Assembly (NCBI RefSeq): GCF_030687295.1
Contig: NZ_CP117425.1
Location: 4,344,001-4,408,000, forward strand
Direction: 5' to 3'
Source of the DNA: Pseudomonas beijingensis
GTDB lineage: Bacteria > Pseudomonadota > Gammaproteobacteria > Pseudomonadales > Pseudomonadaceae
DNA length: 64,000 bases
Positions 53,879 to 62,759 of the stretch are shown here, piece after piece. The notes below the pieces were generated by a model, which was not told where the DNA came from, made no database searches, and was given only the letters and a program-made list of their open reading frames with translations. Each line of letters opens with the position of its first letter. The stretch's first letter is position 1. The translations under genes were made by a program, and so were the position numbers.

Positions 53879-54171
53879 TTCGCAGCGTTGGCCCCTGTCT
53901 TCTTTACCACAACCAAGCGTTGACCATCGTTGAAATTGACCGCCGTAATCCAGCATCAACTTGCAAGACTCAAGGCTTTTGTCGGCGGGATGATCTATAC
54001 CTTCAGGTACACGCAGTCAGGCCAAGGCAACAGGTTGGCGTGTCCAGATAAAACGACTGTGGCGCCCCCGCTTTAGGTGCGCTGCATCACATAAAATCGG
54101 CCTGCAGCACGCTGTTCCCGGCGCCGCCCCGTAGAATGCGCCCCACTGTCCCAATGCCTGAAGTATCGATC
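53879..54171. other. Intergenic gap of about 290 bp
   Basis: Between the LysR gene and the solute-binding-like gene. No repeat core and no clear promoter was found. Confidence 0.45.
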
Positions 54172-54936
54172 ATGAGCCCGAGCAAACGCGTTTTGAATGT
54201 TCCCACTAAGGCGCTATCCAGGCTTTGTCTATTGATACCGCTGCTCGTTGTGCACAACACGGGCGCTGAACCCTTGGAAATTGAACTGCACATTCTCGAC
54301 GCACCGCCGCTGACATTCGTCAACGACCCCAGGGGCCACGGAATCGTGGGCGATGTCGCCGTGGCGGCCATGACCAAGGCCGGATACACCGTAAAAATCC
54401 ATGTGCTTCCCTGGGCCCGGGCACAGAAACACGTCAGTGAAGAACATGATCACTTGATCACCCCCCTCTCGCGCATCCCCTCTCGTGAGGATCGCTTCAC
54501 CTGGATCGCCTCGATCATGCCCATGGAGCGAGCCTTTTTCAGCCTCGAACGGCGGGTGAGCAGCTTTACCCAAGCGAAAGAAACCTACCGCAAGATCGGT
54601 GTCGGCCTGGGCAGTGCACAGGAAGATATCCTGCGCAGCGAAGGGTTCAGCGATGAGCAGATCTATCCACTGGCCATCGGTGACAACCCCGCCCAGATGC
54701 TGTTGATGGGGCGTATCGATGCCTGGTTCAACGGCGTGCCGGAAAGTCGATACATCTGGCCCAAGGTGTCCAAGCGCAAGCTGCTCATGAGCACGGTTGG
54801 CAGCAGCGCCGACCTTTACCTGGCCTGTTCAAAGCAATGCTCGCCGAAAATGGTCGAGCATTTGCGCGAAGCGGTTGAAGCGCTTCGGGCGGATGGGACC
54901 GTCAAGCGGGTCCATGACCTTTATTTGCCGCAATAG
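54172..54936 (+). CDS. Periplasmic solute-binding (family 3-like) protein
   Basis: A 254-residue exported protein with a hydrophobic signal (LSRLCLLIPLLVVHNTGA) and a bilobed fold typical of amino-acid-binding proteins. Blocks are ILDAPPLTFVNDPRGHGIVG, ITPLSRIPSREDRFTWIASI and VGLGSAQEDILRSEGF. No ABC permease is nearby, and such orphan proteins often act as sensors or are of unknown role. The ATG at 54172 gives a normal signal; ATGs at 54154 and 54136 are alternatives. No strong ribosome binding site is seen before any of them. Confidence 0.78.
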   Translation: MSPSKRVLNVPTKALSRLCLLIPLLVVHNTGAEPLEIELHILDAPPLTFVNDPRGHGIVGDVAVAAMTKAGYTVKIHVLPWARAQKHVSEEHDHLITPLSRIPSREDRFTWIASIMPMERAFFSLERRVSSFTQAKETYRKIGVGLGSAQEDILRSEGFSDEQIYPLAIGDNPAQMLLMGRIDAWFNGVPESRYIWPKVSKRKLLMSTVGSSADLYLACSKQCSPKMVEHLREAVEALRADGTVKRVHDLYLPQ

Positions 54937-55019
54937 AACGCAACCATCAATACATTTGATGGAAAAGAATCAAGACCCTCACTCAATCCAAGCACTCACC
55001 CAAGACTGGCGGGGTCATT

Positions 55020-55109
55020 GTGGCGAGGAAGCTTGCTCCCGCTGGGCTGCGTAGCAGTCCTTCTTTGTGAGCGCTTTGCGCTCAAGCGGGAGCAAGCTCC
55101 CTCGCCACA
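55020..55109. repeat. REP-type inverted repeat
   Basis: Arms GTGGCGAGGAAGCTTGCTCC and GGAGCAAGCTCCCTCGCCAC enclose a second hairpin around GAGCGCTTTGCGCTC. Same sequence class as 32205-32370. Confidence 0.82.
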
Positions 55110-55170
55110 GGGTCATCGATGCTCCAAAGTGAGCATTATTGCCCGGACTAGAGCCCTCATCGATGGCTTA

Positions 55171-55187
55171 TATCATTCTGAATGATA
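55171..55187. promoter_or_regulatory. Palindrome before the MexEF-OprN-like operon
   Basis: TATCATTCTGAATGATA is a perfect 17-bp palindrome 84 bp before the adaptor ATG, a fair position for an operator of a local or distant regulator. It does not match the MexT binding pattern I remember. Confidence 0.4.
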
Positions 55188-55271
55188 GTTACCTTTGCTT
55201 CATTCGATTCGTTCCTGTCTCTTGCGCCACGCATCATCCGCCCATTCTCAATACATTGGCGGATGCTATCC

Positions 55272-56525
55272 ATGGAACATTCACTTTCAAAACTGCGTTT
55301 TCCCCTCGCGCTGCTGGCGGTGCTGGTGATGAGCGCCTGCGGCAAGACTCCTGACACGGCAGCGTCCATGCCGCCGGCCAAAGTCAGTGTGGCCAAGGTG
55401 TTGGAGCAGCCTGTCAACGAATGGGATGAGTTCACCGGCCGCCTCGAGGCGCCAGAAACCGTCGAGATCCGCCCGCGGGTTTCCGGGCAGATCGACGAAG
55501 TGGCCTTCACCGAAGGCGCGCTGGTCAAGAAAGGCGACCTGTTGTTCCAGATCGACCCACGCCCCTTCCAGGCTGAAGTCCGTCGTCTCGAAGCCCAACT
55601 GGCCCAAGCCCGCGCCACCGCCACCCGCAGCGAGAACGAAGCCCAGCGTGGTGAACGCCTGCGCTTGAGCAACGCCATTTCCGCCGAGCTGGCGGATTCG
55701 CGCACCAGCGCCGCCCAGGAGGCCCGTGCCGCCGCCGCGGCCATCCAGGCGCAGTTGGATCTGGCCAAGCTGAACCTGAGCTTCACCCGTGTCACCTCGC
55801 CCATCAGTGGTCGCGTCAGCCGGGCGGCCATCACCGCCGGCAACCTGGTGACCGCCGATGTCACGCCGCTGACCAGCGTCGTGTCCACCGACAAGGTCTA
55901 CGCCTACTTCGACGCCGACGAGCGTGTCTTCCTCAAGTACACCCAACTCGCCCGCCAGGGCCAGCGCGGCCAGGCCACGCCGGTCTACATGGGCCTGTCC
56001 AACGAGGACGGCAATCCGCACCTGGGCCAGATGAACTTCGTCGACAATCAGGTCAACCCGCAAACCGGCACCATCCGTGGTCGCGCCGTGTTCGACAACA
56101 AGGATGGCGCCTACACCCCTGGGCTGTACGCCCGCCTGAAGCTGGTGGGCAGCGGCACCTACGCCGCCGTGCTGATCAACGACGAAGCCGTGGGCACCGA
56201 CCTGGGCAAGAAGTTCGTGCTGGTGATGGACGCCGACAACAAGCCGGCCTACCGCGCCGTCGAGCTTGGGCCGAAGATCGAAGGGCTGCGCATCGTGCGC
56301 AGCGGCCTGAGCAAGGACGACACCATCATCGTCAAGGGGCTGCAACGGGCTCGTCCGGGCGCACCGGTCACGCCTGAAACCGTGCCGATGGCCAGCGACG
56401 AAACCATTGCCGCCCTGGCACAACAACGTAAAGCGCTCGAAGCCAGCAACCTGCCCCAAGTCGCGCCATCCAAGGCTGCGTCAAGCTCGGCAGGCAAACT
56501 GGCCGCTGCGACCCCACGCGGTTAA
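55272..56525 (+). CDS. RND periplasmic adaptor lipoprotein, MexE-like
   Basis: A 417-residue adaptor. The lipoprotein signal ends LVMSACGKTPD. Lipoyl halves are EIRPRVSGQIDEVAFTEGAL and FTRVTSPISGRVSRAAIT around an Ala/Glu/Arg-rich hairpin (ATRSENEAQRGERLRLSNAI). DPRPFQAEV is typical of MexE/AcrA-like members. The ATG at 55272 (MEHSLSKLRF) is chosen because the extended frame adds only unlike residues. It forms an operon with the next two genes. Confidence 0.92.
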   Translation: MEHSLSKLRFPLALLAVLVMSACGKTPDTAASMPPAKVSVAKVLEQPVNEWDEFTGRLEAPETVEIRPRVSGQIDEVAFTEGALVKKGDLLFQIDPRPFQAEVRRLEAQLAQARATATRSENEAQRGERLRLSNAISAELADSRTSAAQEARAAAAAIQAQLDLAKLNLSFTRVTSPISGRVSRAAITAGNLVTADVTPLTSVVSTDKVYAYFDADERVFLKYTQLARQGQRGQATPVYMGLSNEDGNPHLGQMNFVDNQVNPQTGTIRGRAVFDNKDGAYTPGLYARLKLVGSGTYAAVLINDEAVGTDLGKKFVLVMDADNKPAYRAVELGPKIEGLRIVRSGLSKDDTIIVKGLQRARPGAPVTPETVPMASDETIAALAQQRKALEASNLPQVAPSKAASSSAGKLAAATPRG

Positions 56526-56540
56526 GGGACTGAATCCAAG

Positions 56541-59500
56541 ATGAAATTTTCCCAGTTCTTCATTTCGCGGCCGATCTTCGCAGCGGTGCTTTCGCTGCTG
56601 ATCCTGATCGCCGGTGCCATCTCGCTGTTCCAGCTACCGATCAGCGAATACCCGGAAGTCGTGCCGCCGACCGTGGTCGTACGCGCCAACTTCCCGGGCG
56701 CCAACCCCAAGGTCATCGGCGAAACCGTGGCCGCGCCCCTGGAACAAGCCATCACTGGCGTCGCGAGAACATGCTGTACATGTCCTCGCAGTCCACCGCT
56801 GACGGCAAGATCACCCTGACCATCACCTTCGCACTGGGCACCGACCTGGACAACGCCCAGGTGCAGGTGCAGAACCGCGTCACCCGGACCGAGCCCAAGC
56901 TGCCGGAAGAAGTGACCCGGATCGGCATCACGGTGGACAAGGCATCGCCCGACCTGACCATGGTCGTGCACTTGACCTCGCCGGACAAACGCTACGACAT
57001 GCTCTACCTGTCCAACTACGCCCTGCTCAACATCAAGGATGAGCTGGCGCGCCTGGGCGGCGTGGGTGACGTGCAACTGTTCGGCATGGGCGACTACTCC
57101 CTGCGGGTCTGGCTGGACCCGAACAAGACCGCTTCGCGCAACCTGACTGCCACCGATGTGGTCACCGCGATCCGTGAACAGAACCGCCAGGTCGCCGCCG
57201 GTGCCCTGGGTGCGCCGCCGGCGCCGAACGCCCAGGCCTTCCAGCTCTCGATCAACACCCAGGGTCGCCTGGTGAATGAGGAAGAGTTCGAGAACATCAT
57301 CATCCGTTCCGGTGCCAACGGTGAGATCACTCGCCTGAAAGACATCGCCCGGGTGGAGTTGGGTTCCAGCCAATATGCCCTGCGCTCACTGCTGGACAAC
57401 CAGCCGGCGGTGGCGATCCCGATCTTCCAGCGCCCAGGCTCCAACGCCATCCAGATCTCCAACGACGTTCGCGAGAAGATGGACGAGCTGAAGAAAGGCT
57501 TCCCGGCCGGGATGGACTACAGCATCGTTTATGACCCGACGATCTTCGTCCGGGGCTCCATCGAAGCGGTGGTCCACACCCTGTTCGAAGCCCTGATTCT
57601 CGTGGTGCTGGTCGTTATCCTGTTCCTGCAGACCTGGCGCGCCTCGATCATTCCGTTGGTGGCGGTGCCGGTTTCGCTGATCGGTACGTTCGCGGTGATG
57701 CACCTGTTCGGCTTCTCGTTGAACGCCCTGTCGCTGTTCGGCCTGGTCCTGGCGATCGGTATCGTGGTGGACGACGCCATCGTGGTGGTGGAGAACGTCG
57801 AGCGAAACATTGGCCTGGGACTCACACCGGTGGAAGCCACCAAACGCGCCATGGGCGAAGTGACCGGACCGATCATCGCCACGGCGCTGGTGCTGTGTGC
57901 GGTGTTCGTGCCCGCGGCCTTCATCAGTGGCTTGACCGGACAGTTCTATAAGCAGTTCGCCTTGACCATTGCCATCTCGACGGTGATCTCGGCCTTCAAC
58001 TCCCTGACCCTGTCGCCGGCCCTGGCGGCGGTGTTGCTCAAGAGCCATGACGCGCCCAAGGACCGTTTCTCGCGGTTCCTGGACAAGATTTTCGGTGGCT
58101 GGCTGTTCCGTCCGTTCAACCGTTTCTTCGACCGCGCCAGCCACAGCTACGTGGGCACCGTGGGCCGCGTGATCCGCAGCAGCGGGATTGCCCTGATTGT
58201 TTACGCAGGCTTGATGGTGTTGACCTTCTTCGGTTTCTCCAACACGCCGACCGGTTTCGTTCCCGGCCAGGACAAGCAATACCTGGTGGCTTTCGCCCAA
58301 CTGCCGGATGCCGCGAGCCTGGATCGTACCGAAGACGTGATCAAGCGCATGTCCGACCTGGCCCTCAAGCAACCGGGTGTTGAAAGCGCGGTGGCGTTCC
58401 CGGGCCTGTCCATCAACGGTTTCACCAACAGCCCGAACGCCGGCATCGTGTTCGTGACCCTCAAGCCCTTCGACGAGCGCAAGGATCCGAGCATGTCGGC
58501 CGGCGCCATCGCCGGTGCCTTGAACGGCCAGTACTCGGAAATCCAGGAAGCCTACATGGCGATCTTCCCGCCGCCGCCGGTACAGGGCCTGGGCACGATC
58601 GGTGGTTTCCGCCTGCAAATCGAGGACCGGGGCAACCTGGGCTACGACGAGCTGTACAAAGAAACCATGAACATCATTACCAAGAGCCACAGCGTGCCGG
58701 AACTGGCCGGGTTGTTCACCAGCTACACCGTGAACGTGCCCCAGGTCGATGCCGCCATCGACCGTGAAAAAGCCAAGACCCACGGCGTGGCCGTCAGCGA
58801 CATCTTCGACACCCTGCAGATCTACCTGGGCTCGCTGTATGCCAACGACTTCAACCGCTTCGGGCGCACCTACCAGGTCAACGTCCAGGCCGAGCAACAG
58901 TTCCGCCTCGAGTCGGACCAGATCGGCCAGCTCAAGGTGCGCAACAACCGTGGCGAGATGATCCCGCTGGCGACCTTCATCAAGGTCAGCGACACCTCGG
59001 GCCCCGATCGCGTGATGCACTACAACGGCTTCATCACCGCTGAAATCAATGGCGCTGCCGCCCCGGGCTACAGCTCCGGCCAGGCTGAAAAGGCCATCGA
59101 GAAACTGCTCAAGGACGAACTGCCCAACGGCATGACGTACGAGTGGACCGACCTGACGTACCAGCAGATCCTCTCGGGCAACACCGCGCTGTTCGTGTTC
59201 CCGCTCTGCGTATTGCTGGCGTTCCTGGTGCTCGCAGCACAATACGAAAGCTGGAGCCTGCCATTGGCGGTGATCCTGATCGTACCGATGACCCTGCTGT
59301 CGGCGATTACCGGGGTGATTCTCTCCGGTGGCGACAACAACATCTTTACCCAGATCGGCTTGATCGTACTGGTGGGGCTTGCCTGCAAGAACGCGATTCT
59401 GATCGTCGAGTTCGCCAAGGATAAACAGCTTGAAGGCATGAGCCCGCTGGCGGCGGTCCTTGAAGCGTGCCGCCTGCGTCTGCGGCCGATCCTGATGACC

Positions 59501-59722
59501 TCCTTCGCCTTCATCATGGGCGTGGTGCCCCTGGTGTTCTCCAGCGGCGCAGGTGCGGAAATGCGTCATGCCATGGGTGTGGCGGTGTTCTCCGGGATGC
59601 TCGGCGTGACCTTCTTCGGCCTGCTGCTCACCCCCGTGTTCTATGTACTGATTCGCAACTTCGTCGAGCGCAGCGAGGCCCGCAAGGCGGCCCGGGCTTT
59701 GAAACTGGAGGCGCAACAATGA
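56541..59722 (+). pseudogene. RND efflux permease, MexF-like, frameshifted as sequenced
   Basis: An HAE1-type proton antiporter. MKFSQFFISRPIFAAVLSLL to APLEQAITGV is in one frame, then MLYMSSQSTADGKITLTITF onward in another. At 56762-56765 the sequence CGCG carries two extra bases; without them it reads ITGVENMLYMSS, the family form. The restored length is about 1059 residues, close to MexF. TM4 has LVLAIGIVVDDAIVVVENVE, TM10 LIVLVGLACKNAILIVEFAK. The stop overlaps the next gene as ATGA. An assembly error is likely but not proven. MexF relatives export chloramphenicol, quinolones and trimethoprim. Confidence 0.9.
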
Positions 59723-61140
59723 GTTTGAAAGCGTTCATGCCGAGCTTGCTGGTGTTGGCACTGAGTGCCTGCGCCGTGGGCCCGGACTACAAGGCACCAC
59801 AAACGGAGGCGGCGACTATCACCACCGCCACCGACGGCGCCGCCGGCCAGAAGAATTTCGACCGCGCCCGTTTCGAAGGTGTCTGGTGGCAGCAGTTCGA
59901 CGACCCGACCCTCAATGCGTTGGTGACCCGTTCCCTGGAAGGCAACCGCGAGTTGCGCGTGGCCTTCGCCCGCTTGCGGGCCGCCCGGGCGATTCGCGAT
60001 GACGCCAGCAATGACGTCATGCCGACCATCACCAGCCGTGCGAGCAGCGACCTGGGCAAAGGCCAGATTCCAGGGCAGACCACCGACCGGGTCAACACCG
60101 AGCGTTATGACCTGGGCCTGGACATGGCCTGGGAGCTGGACCTGTTCGGACGCATCCGGCGTAACCTGGAAGCCACCAATGCCGATCAGCAGGCCGTCGA
60201 AGCCGACCTCTATCAGTTGCAGGTGACGATGATCGCCGAACTGGTGGACGCCTACGGTCAATTGCGCGGCGCGCAACTGCGGGAAAAGATCGCCCTGGCG
60301 AACCTCAAGAACCAGCAGGATTCGCGCAAGATCACTGAAAGCCTGCGCGATGCCGGCGTCGGTGACCAGCTCGACGTGGTCCGTGCCGATGCGCGCCTGG
60401 CCTCGGTTGAAGCCAGCGTGCCGCAACTGCAGGCCGAACAGGTGCGCCAACGCAATCGCATCGCCACGCTGCTGGGTGAACGCCCGGACAAACTCAGCGT
60501 GGATCTGAGCCCGAAACAGTTGCCGGCCATCGCCAAAGCCCTGCCCATCGGCGATCCGGGTGAACTGCTGCAACGGCGCCCGGACATTCTCAGTGCCGAA
60601 CGCCAACTGGCCGCCGCCACGGCGCGCATCGGCGTGGCCAAGGCCGACTTGTTCCCACGGGTCAGCCTGAGCGGTTTCCTCGGTTTCACGGCTGGACGCG
60701 GTTCGCAAATTGGCTCCTCGGCCGCCAACGCCTGGGCGCTAGGCCCGAGCATTACCTGGGCGGCTTTCGACCTGGGCAGTGTGCGAGCTCGCCTGCGCGG
60801 TGCCGACGCCGAAGCCGATGGCGCCCTGGCGACCTACGAACAGCAAGTGCTGCTGGCCCTGGAAGAATCGGAAAACGCCTTCAGCGACTACGGCAAGCGC
60901 CAGCAACGGCTGATTTCGCTGATCCGTCAAAGTGAATCGAGCCGCGCCGCCGCCGACCTGGCCGAGATTCGCTACCGCGAAGGCACCGTGGACTTCCTCG
61001 TGCTGCTCGACGCCCAACGTGAACGCCTGGCCGCCGAAGACACCCAGGCCCAGGCCGAAGTGGACCTGTACCGCGGCATCGTCGCGATCTACAAGGCCTT
61101 GGGTGGCGGCTGGAAACCGGAAACCGTCGCCAGCAACTGA
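59719..61140 (+). CDS. RND outer membrane factor lipoprotein, OprN-like
   Basis: A 473-residue TolC-family lipoprotein; the signal ends LALSACAVGPDYKAP. Repeated features include LDMAWELDLFGRIRRNLEAT, LLQRRPDILSAERQLAAATA and WAAFDLGSVRARLRGADAEA. It is coupled to the permease by an ATGA overlap and followed by a strong terminator, so it ends the operon. Confidence 0.93.
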   Translation: MSLKAFMPSLLVLALSACAVGPDYKAPQTEAATITTATDGAAGQKNFDRARFEGVWWQQFDDPTLNALVTRSLEGNRELRVAFARLRAARAIRDDASNDVMPTITSRASSDLGKGQIPGQTTDRVNTERYDLGLDMAWELDLFGRIRRNLEATNADQQAVEADLYQLQVTMIAELVDAYGQLRGAQLREKIALANLKNQQDSRKITESLRDAGVGDQLDVVRADARLASVEASVPQLQAEQVRQRNRIATLLGERPDKLSVDLSPKQLPAIAKALPIGDPGELLQRRPDILSAERQLAAATARIGVAKADLFPRVSLSGFLGFTAGRGSQIGSSAANAWALGPSITWAAFDLGSVRARLRGADAEADGALATYEQQVLLALEESENAFSDYGKRQQRLISLIRQSESSRAAADLAEIRYREGTVDFLVLLDAQRERLAAEDTQAQAEVDLYRGIVAIYKALGGGWKPETVASN

Positions 61141-61193
61141 CACTGTCCTGCTCAACCGAGCTCCTTTGGTTGGCCGCAACCAGCCAAATTTTT

Positions 61194-61226
61194 GCCCCGC
61201 GTCTCATGGACGCGGGGCTTTTTTTT
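61194..61226 (+). terminator. Rho-independent terminator of the MexEF-OprN-like operon
   Basis: A ten-base stem GCCCCGCGTC / GACGCGGGGC with a five-base loop followed by eight T. Confidence 0.95.
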
Positions 61227-61267
61227 CGCTTGCCGCTGACCTCCACCTCCTCCTGTGGGAGAGCCCT

Positions 61268-61356
61268 GTGGGAGCAAAGCTTGCTCGCGATAGCGACGGG
61301 TCAGTTGCGCTGATGCTAAATGTGCCACCCTCATCGCGGGCAAGCCTTGCTCCCAC
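61268..61356. repeat. REP pair (REPIN)
   Basis: GTGGGAGCAAAGCTTGCTCG faces GCAAGCCTTGCTCCCAC across about 50 bp. Apart from this and the terminator, the 330-bp gap after the operon holds nothing recognisable. Confidence 0.87.
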
Positions 61357-61470
61357 ATTGACTTGGGCAAGCTTTACCCAGGGCGCGTGAGATGTGTCAC
61401 AAGGTTTGACTCAGGCCCCCACCTGACCGAAGCTTGCGACATTTCACGCTTCTGGTAATGGATTCCCTGC

Positions 61471-62529
61471 ATGCCCTCGCCTCGCCGCCGCTATCTGCTC
61501 CTCAGCCTCTGTGTACTGTTGTTGATCGGTCTTGTCGCGGTGTGGCTGCGCAGCACCACCCCGCAAATCCCCGAAGCGATCAAGCGTGGCTACAGCGAAG
61601 CCTTGGAAAACGCCCGCAACGGCCAGCCGGGGGCGGCGCGGATGCTTTACCAGCAACTGGGGCGTCCGGACCTCTCGCCCAAGCGCCGTGTGTGGCTGCA
61701 CGCAGAACTGCCCAACTACCCCAGCCCGCAAGCCCTGAAACTGGCGGACGCGGACCTGCACAGCGAATCACCGGACGTGCGTCGGGCCGCCATCGGCAGC
61801 GTGGTCGGGCTGGTGCCGACGGGGCAGCGCAGCCTGTTGCTCGGCCCGCTTCTGGATGATGACGACCCGAACGTCCGGTTCGCGGCCGTGAATGCGCTGC
61901 TGGGCCTGTCGCCGGATGACCTCGGCTTGTATTTCGGTGCGATGCAGATCGCCATCGACACCTGGGAGCAGGTGCTCGAGGACGGTCCGAAAACCGCGGA
62001 GTCCCACTACCAGCTCGCCCGGCTGCACCTGCACAATGCCGAATTGAAGAAAGCCCAACTGGCCCTTGAGCAGGCCTTGCGCCTGCAACCGGACAATCTC
62101 CCGGCGTTGGTCATGCAGATCGAAGTGCTGGACAAACAAGGCCAGGGCGAAGCCGCACGACAATTGCTCGCCCGACAGTTGCAAACCCAGCCAGCCTCGG
62201 CTTATCTGCAACATGCGCTGGGCATGTGGCTGCTGCAACATGGCCAGAGCGAGTATGCGGTGCTCGGCCTGGCCAAAGCCGTGGAACTGGAGCCCGAGAA
62301 CCGGCATTACCGCTATGACCTGGCAACTACCCTGCATGCCGAGCAGGAAGTGGAAGCCGCGCAGAAACAGCTACAGGAAATCGTCCAGCGCTACCCCGCC
62401 GACCGCAAGGCCCGGGTGTTGCTGATCAACTATTGGAAGGAAACCGGTCAGTTGCAGAACGTTCAAATCCTGTTGGCGCAACTTGAACAACTGAACCCCG
62501 ATGACCCGGCACTGCAACAGGGTCTGTAG
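61471..62529 (+). CDS. Membrane-anchored TPR-repeat protein with HEAT-like segment
   Basis: A 352-residue protein with an N-terminal transmembrane segment (YLLLSLCVLLLIGLVAVWLR). A HEAT-like part (DVRRAAIGSVVGLVP, LLDDDDPNVRFAAVNALLGL) is followed by tetratricopeptide repeats (ESHYQLARLHLHNAELKKAQ, LALEQALRLQPDN, YAVLGLAKAVELEPENRHYR). Such scaffolds hold protein partners; no specific function can be named. It is a single gene between REP repeats. Confidence 0.8.
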   Translation: MPSPRRRYLLLSLCVLLLIGLVAVWLRSTTPQIPEAIKRGYSEALENARNGQPGAARMLYQQLGRPDLSPKRRVWLHAELPNYPSPQALKLADADLHSESPDVRRAAIGSVVGLVPTGQRSLLLGPLLDDDDPNVRFAAVNALLGLSPDDLGLYFGAMQIAIDTWEQVLEDGPKTAESHYQLARLHLHNAELKKAQLALEQALRLQPDNLPALVMQIEVLDKQGQGEAARQLLARQLQTQPASAYLQHALGMWLLQHGQSEYAVLGLAKAVELEPENRHYRYDLATTLHAEQEVEAAQKQLQEIVQRYPADRKARVLLINYWKETGQLQNVQILLAQLEQLNPDDPALQQGL

Positions 62530-62623
62530 GAGCTGCCGCTTTTGATCTTGATGAGTTGAGCGCTCACTTGTGACTCAATTGGCTTGGTAAAGATCGCCGC
62601 GTCGCTTCGCTCGACAGCGCCTA
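62524..62623. repeat. Degraded intergenic inverted repeat
   Basis: Starts TCTGTAGGAGCTGCCGC and ends AAGATCGCCGCGTCGCTTCG, then GACAGCGCC. It is a diverged copy of the element between aprA and aprI. Confidence 0.5.
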
Positions 62624-62759
62624 AAAAAGTTGTGCACTACACCGCGTTTTGTAGATGTAAGCGGAACCGCCATCACCGCCAAAGGTCAAGTATTCAGGCA
62701 GTTCATTTCAGGCGTTACCCCGCCTGCTGCCCACTTCCCTAGTCATGAGAGGGCTATTT

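Larger units (their letters stand above)
54937..55271. other. Gap with REP pair and MexEF-like promoter
   Basis: Holds a REP-type inverted pair (55020-55109) and, nearer the efflux operon, a perfect palindrome TATCATTCTGAATGATA. No gene was found. Confidence 0.6.

Noticed and set aside
55171..55187. Fur box
   Set aside because: The palindrome is too short and lacks the GATAATGATAATC-type hexamer repeats.
57386..59719. Long minus-strand open frame opposite the MexF-like gene
   Set aside because: Its sequence is rich in His, Arg, Gln and Glu in the way of a GC-skewed antisense shadow, and the opposite strand encodes an unmistakable permease.
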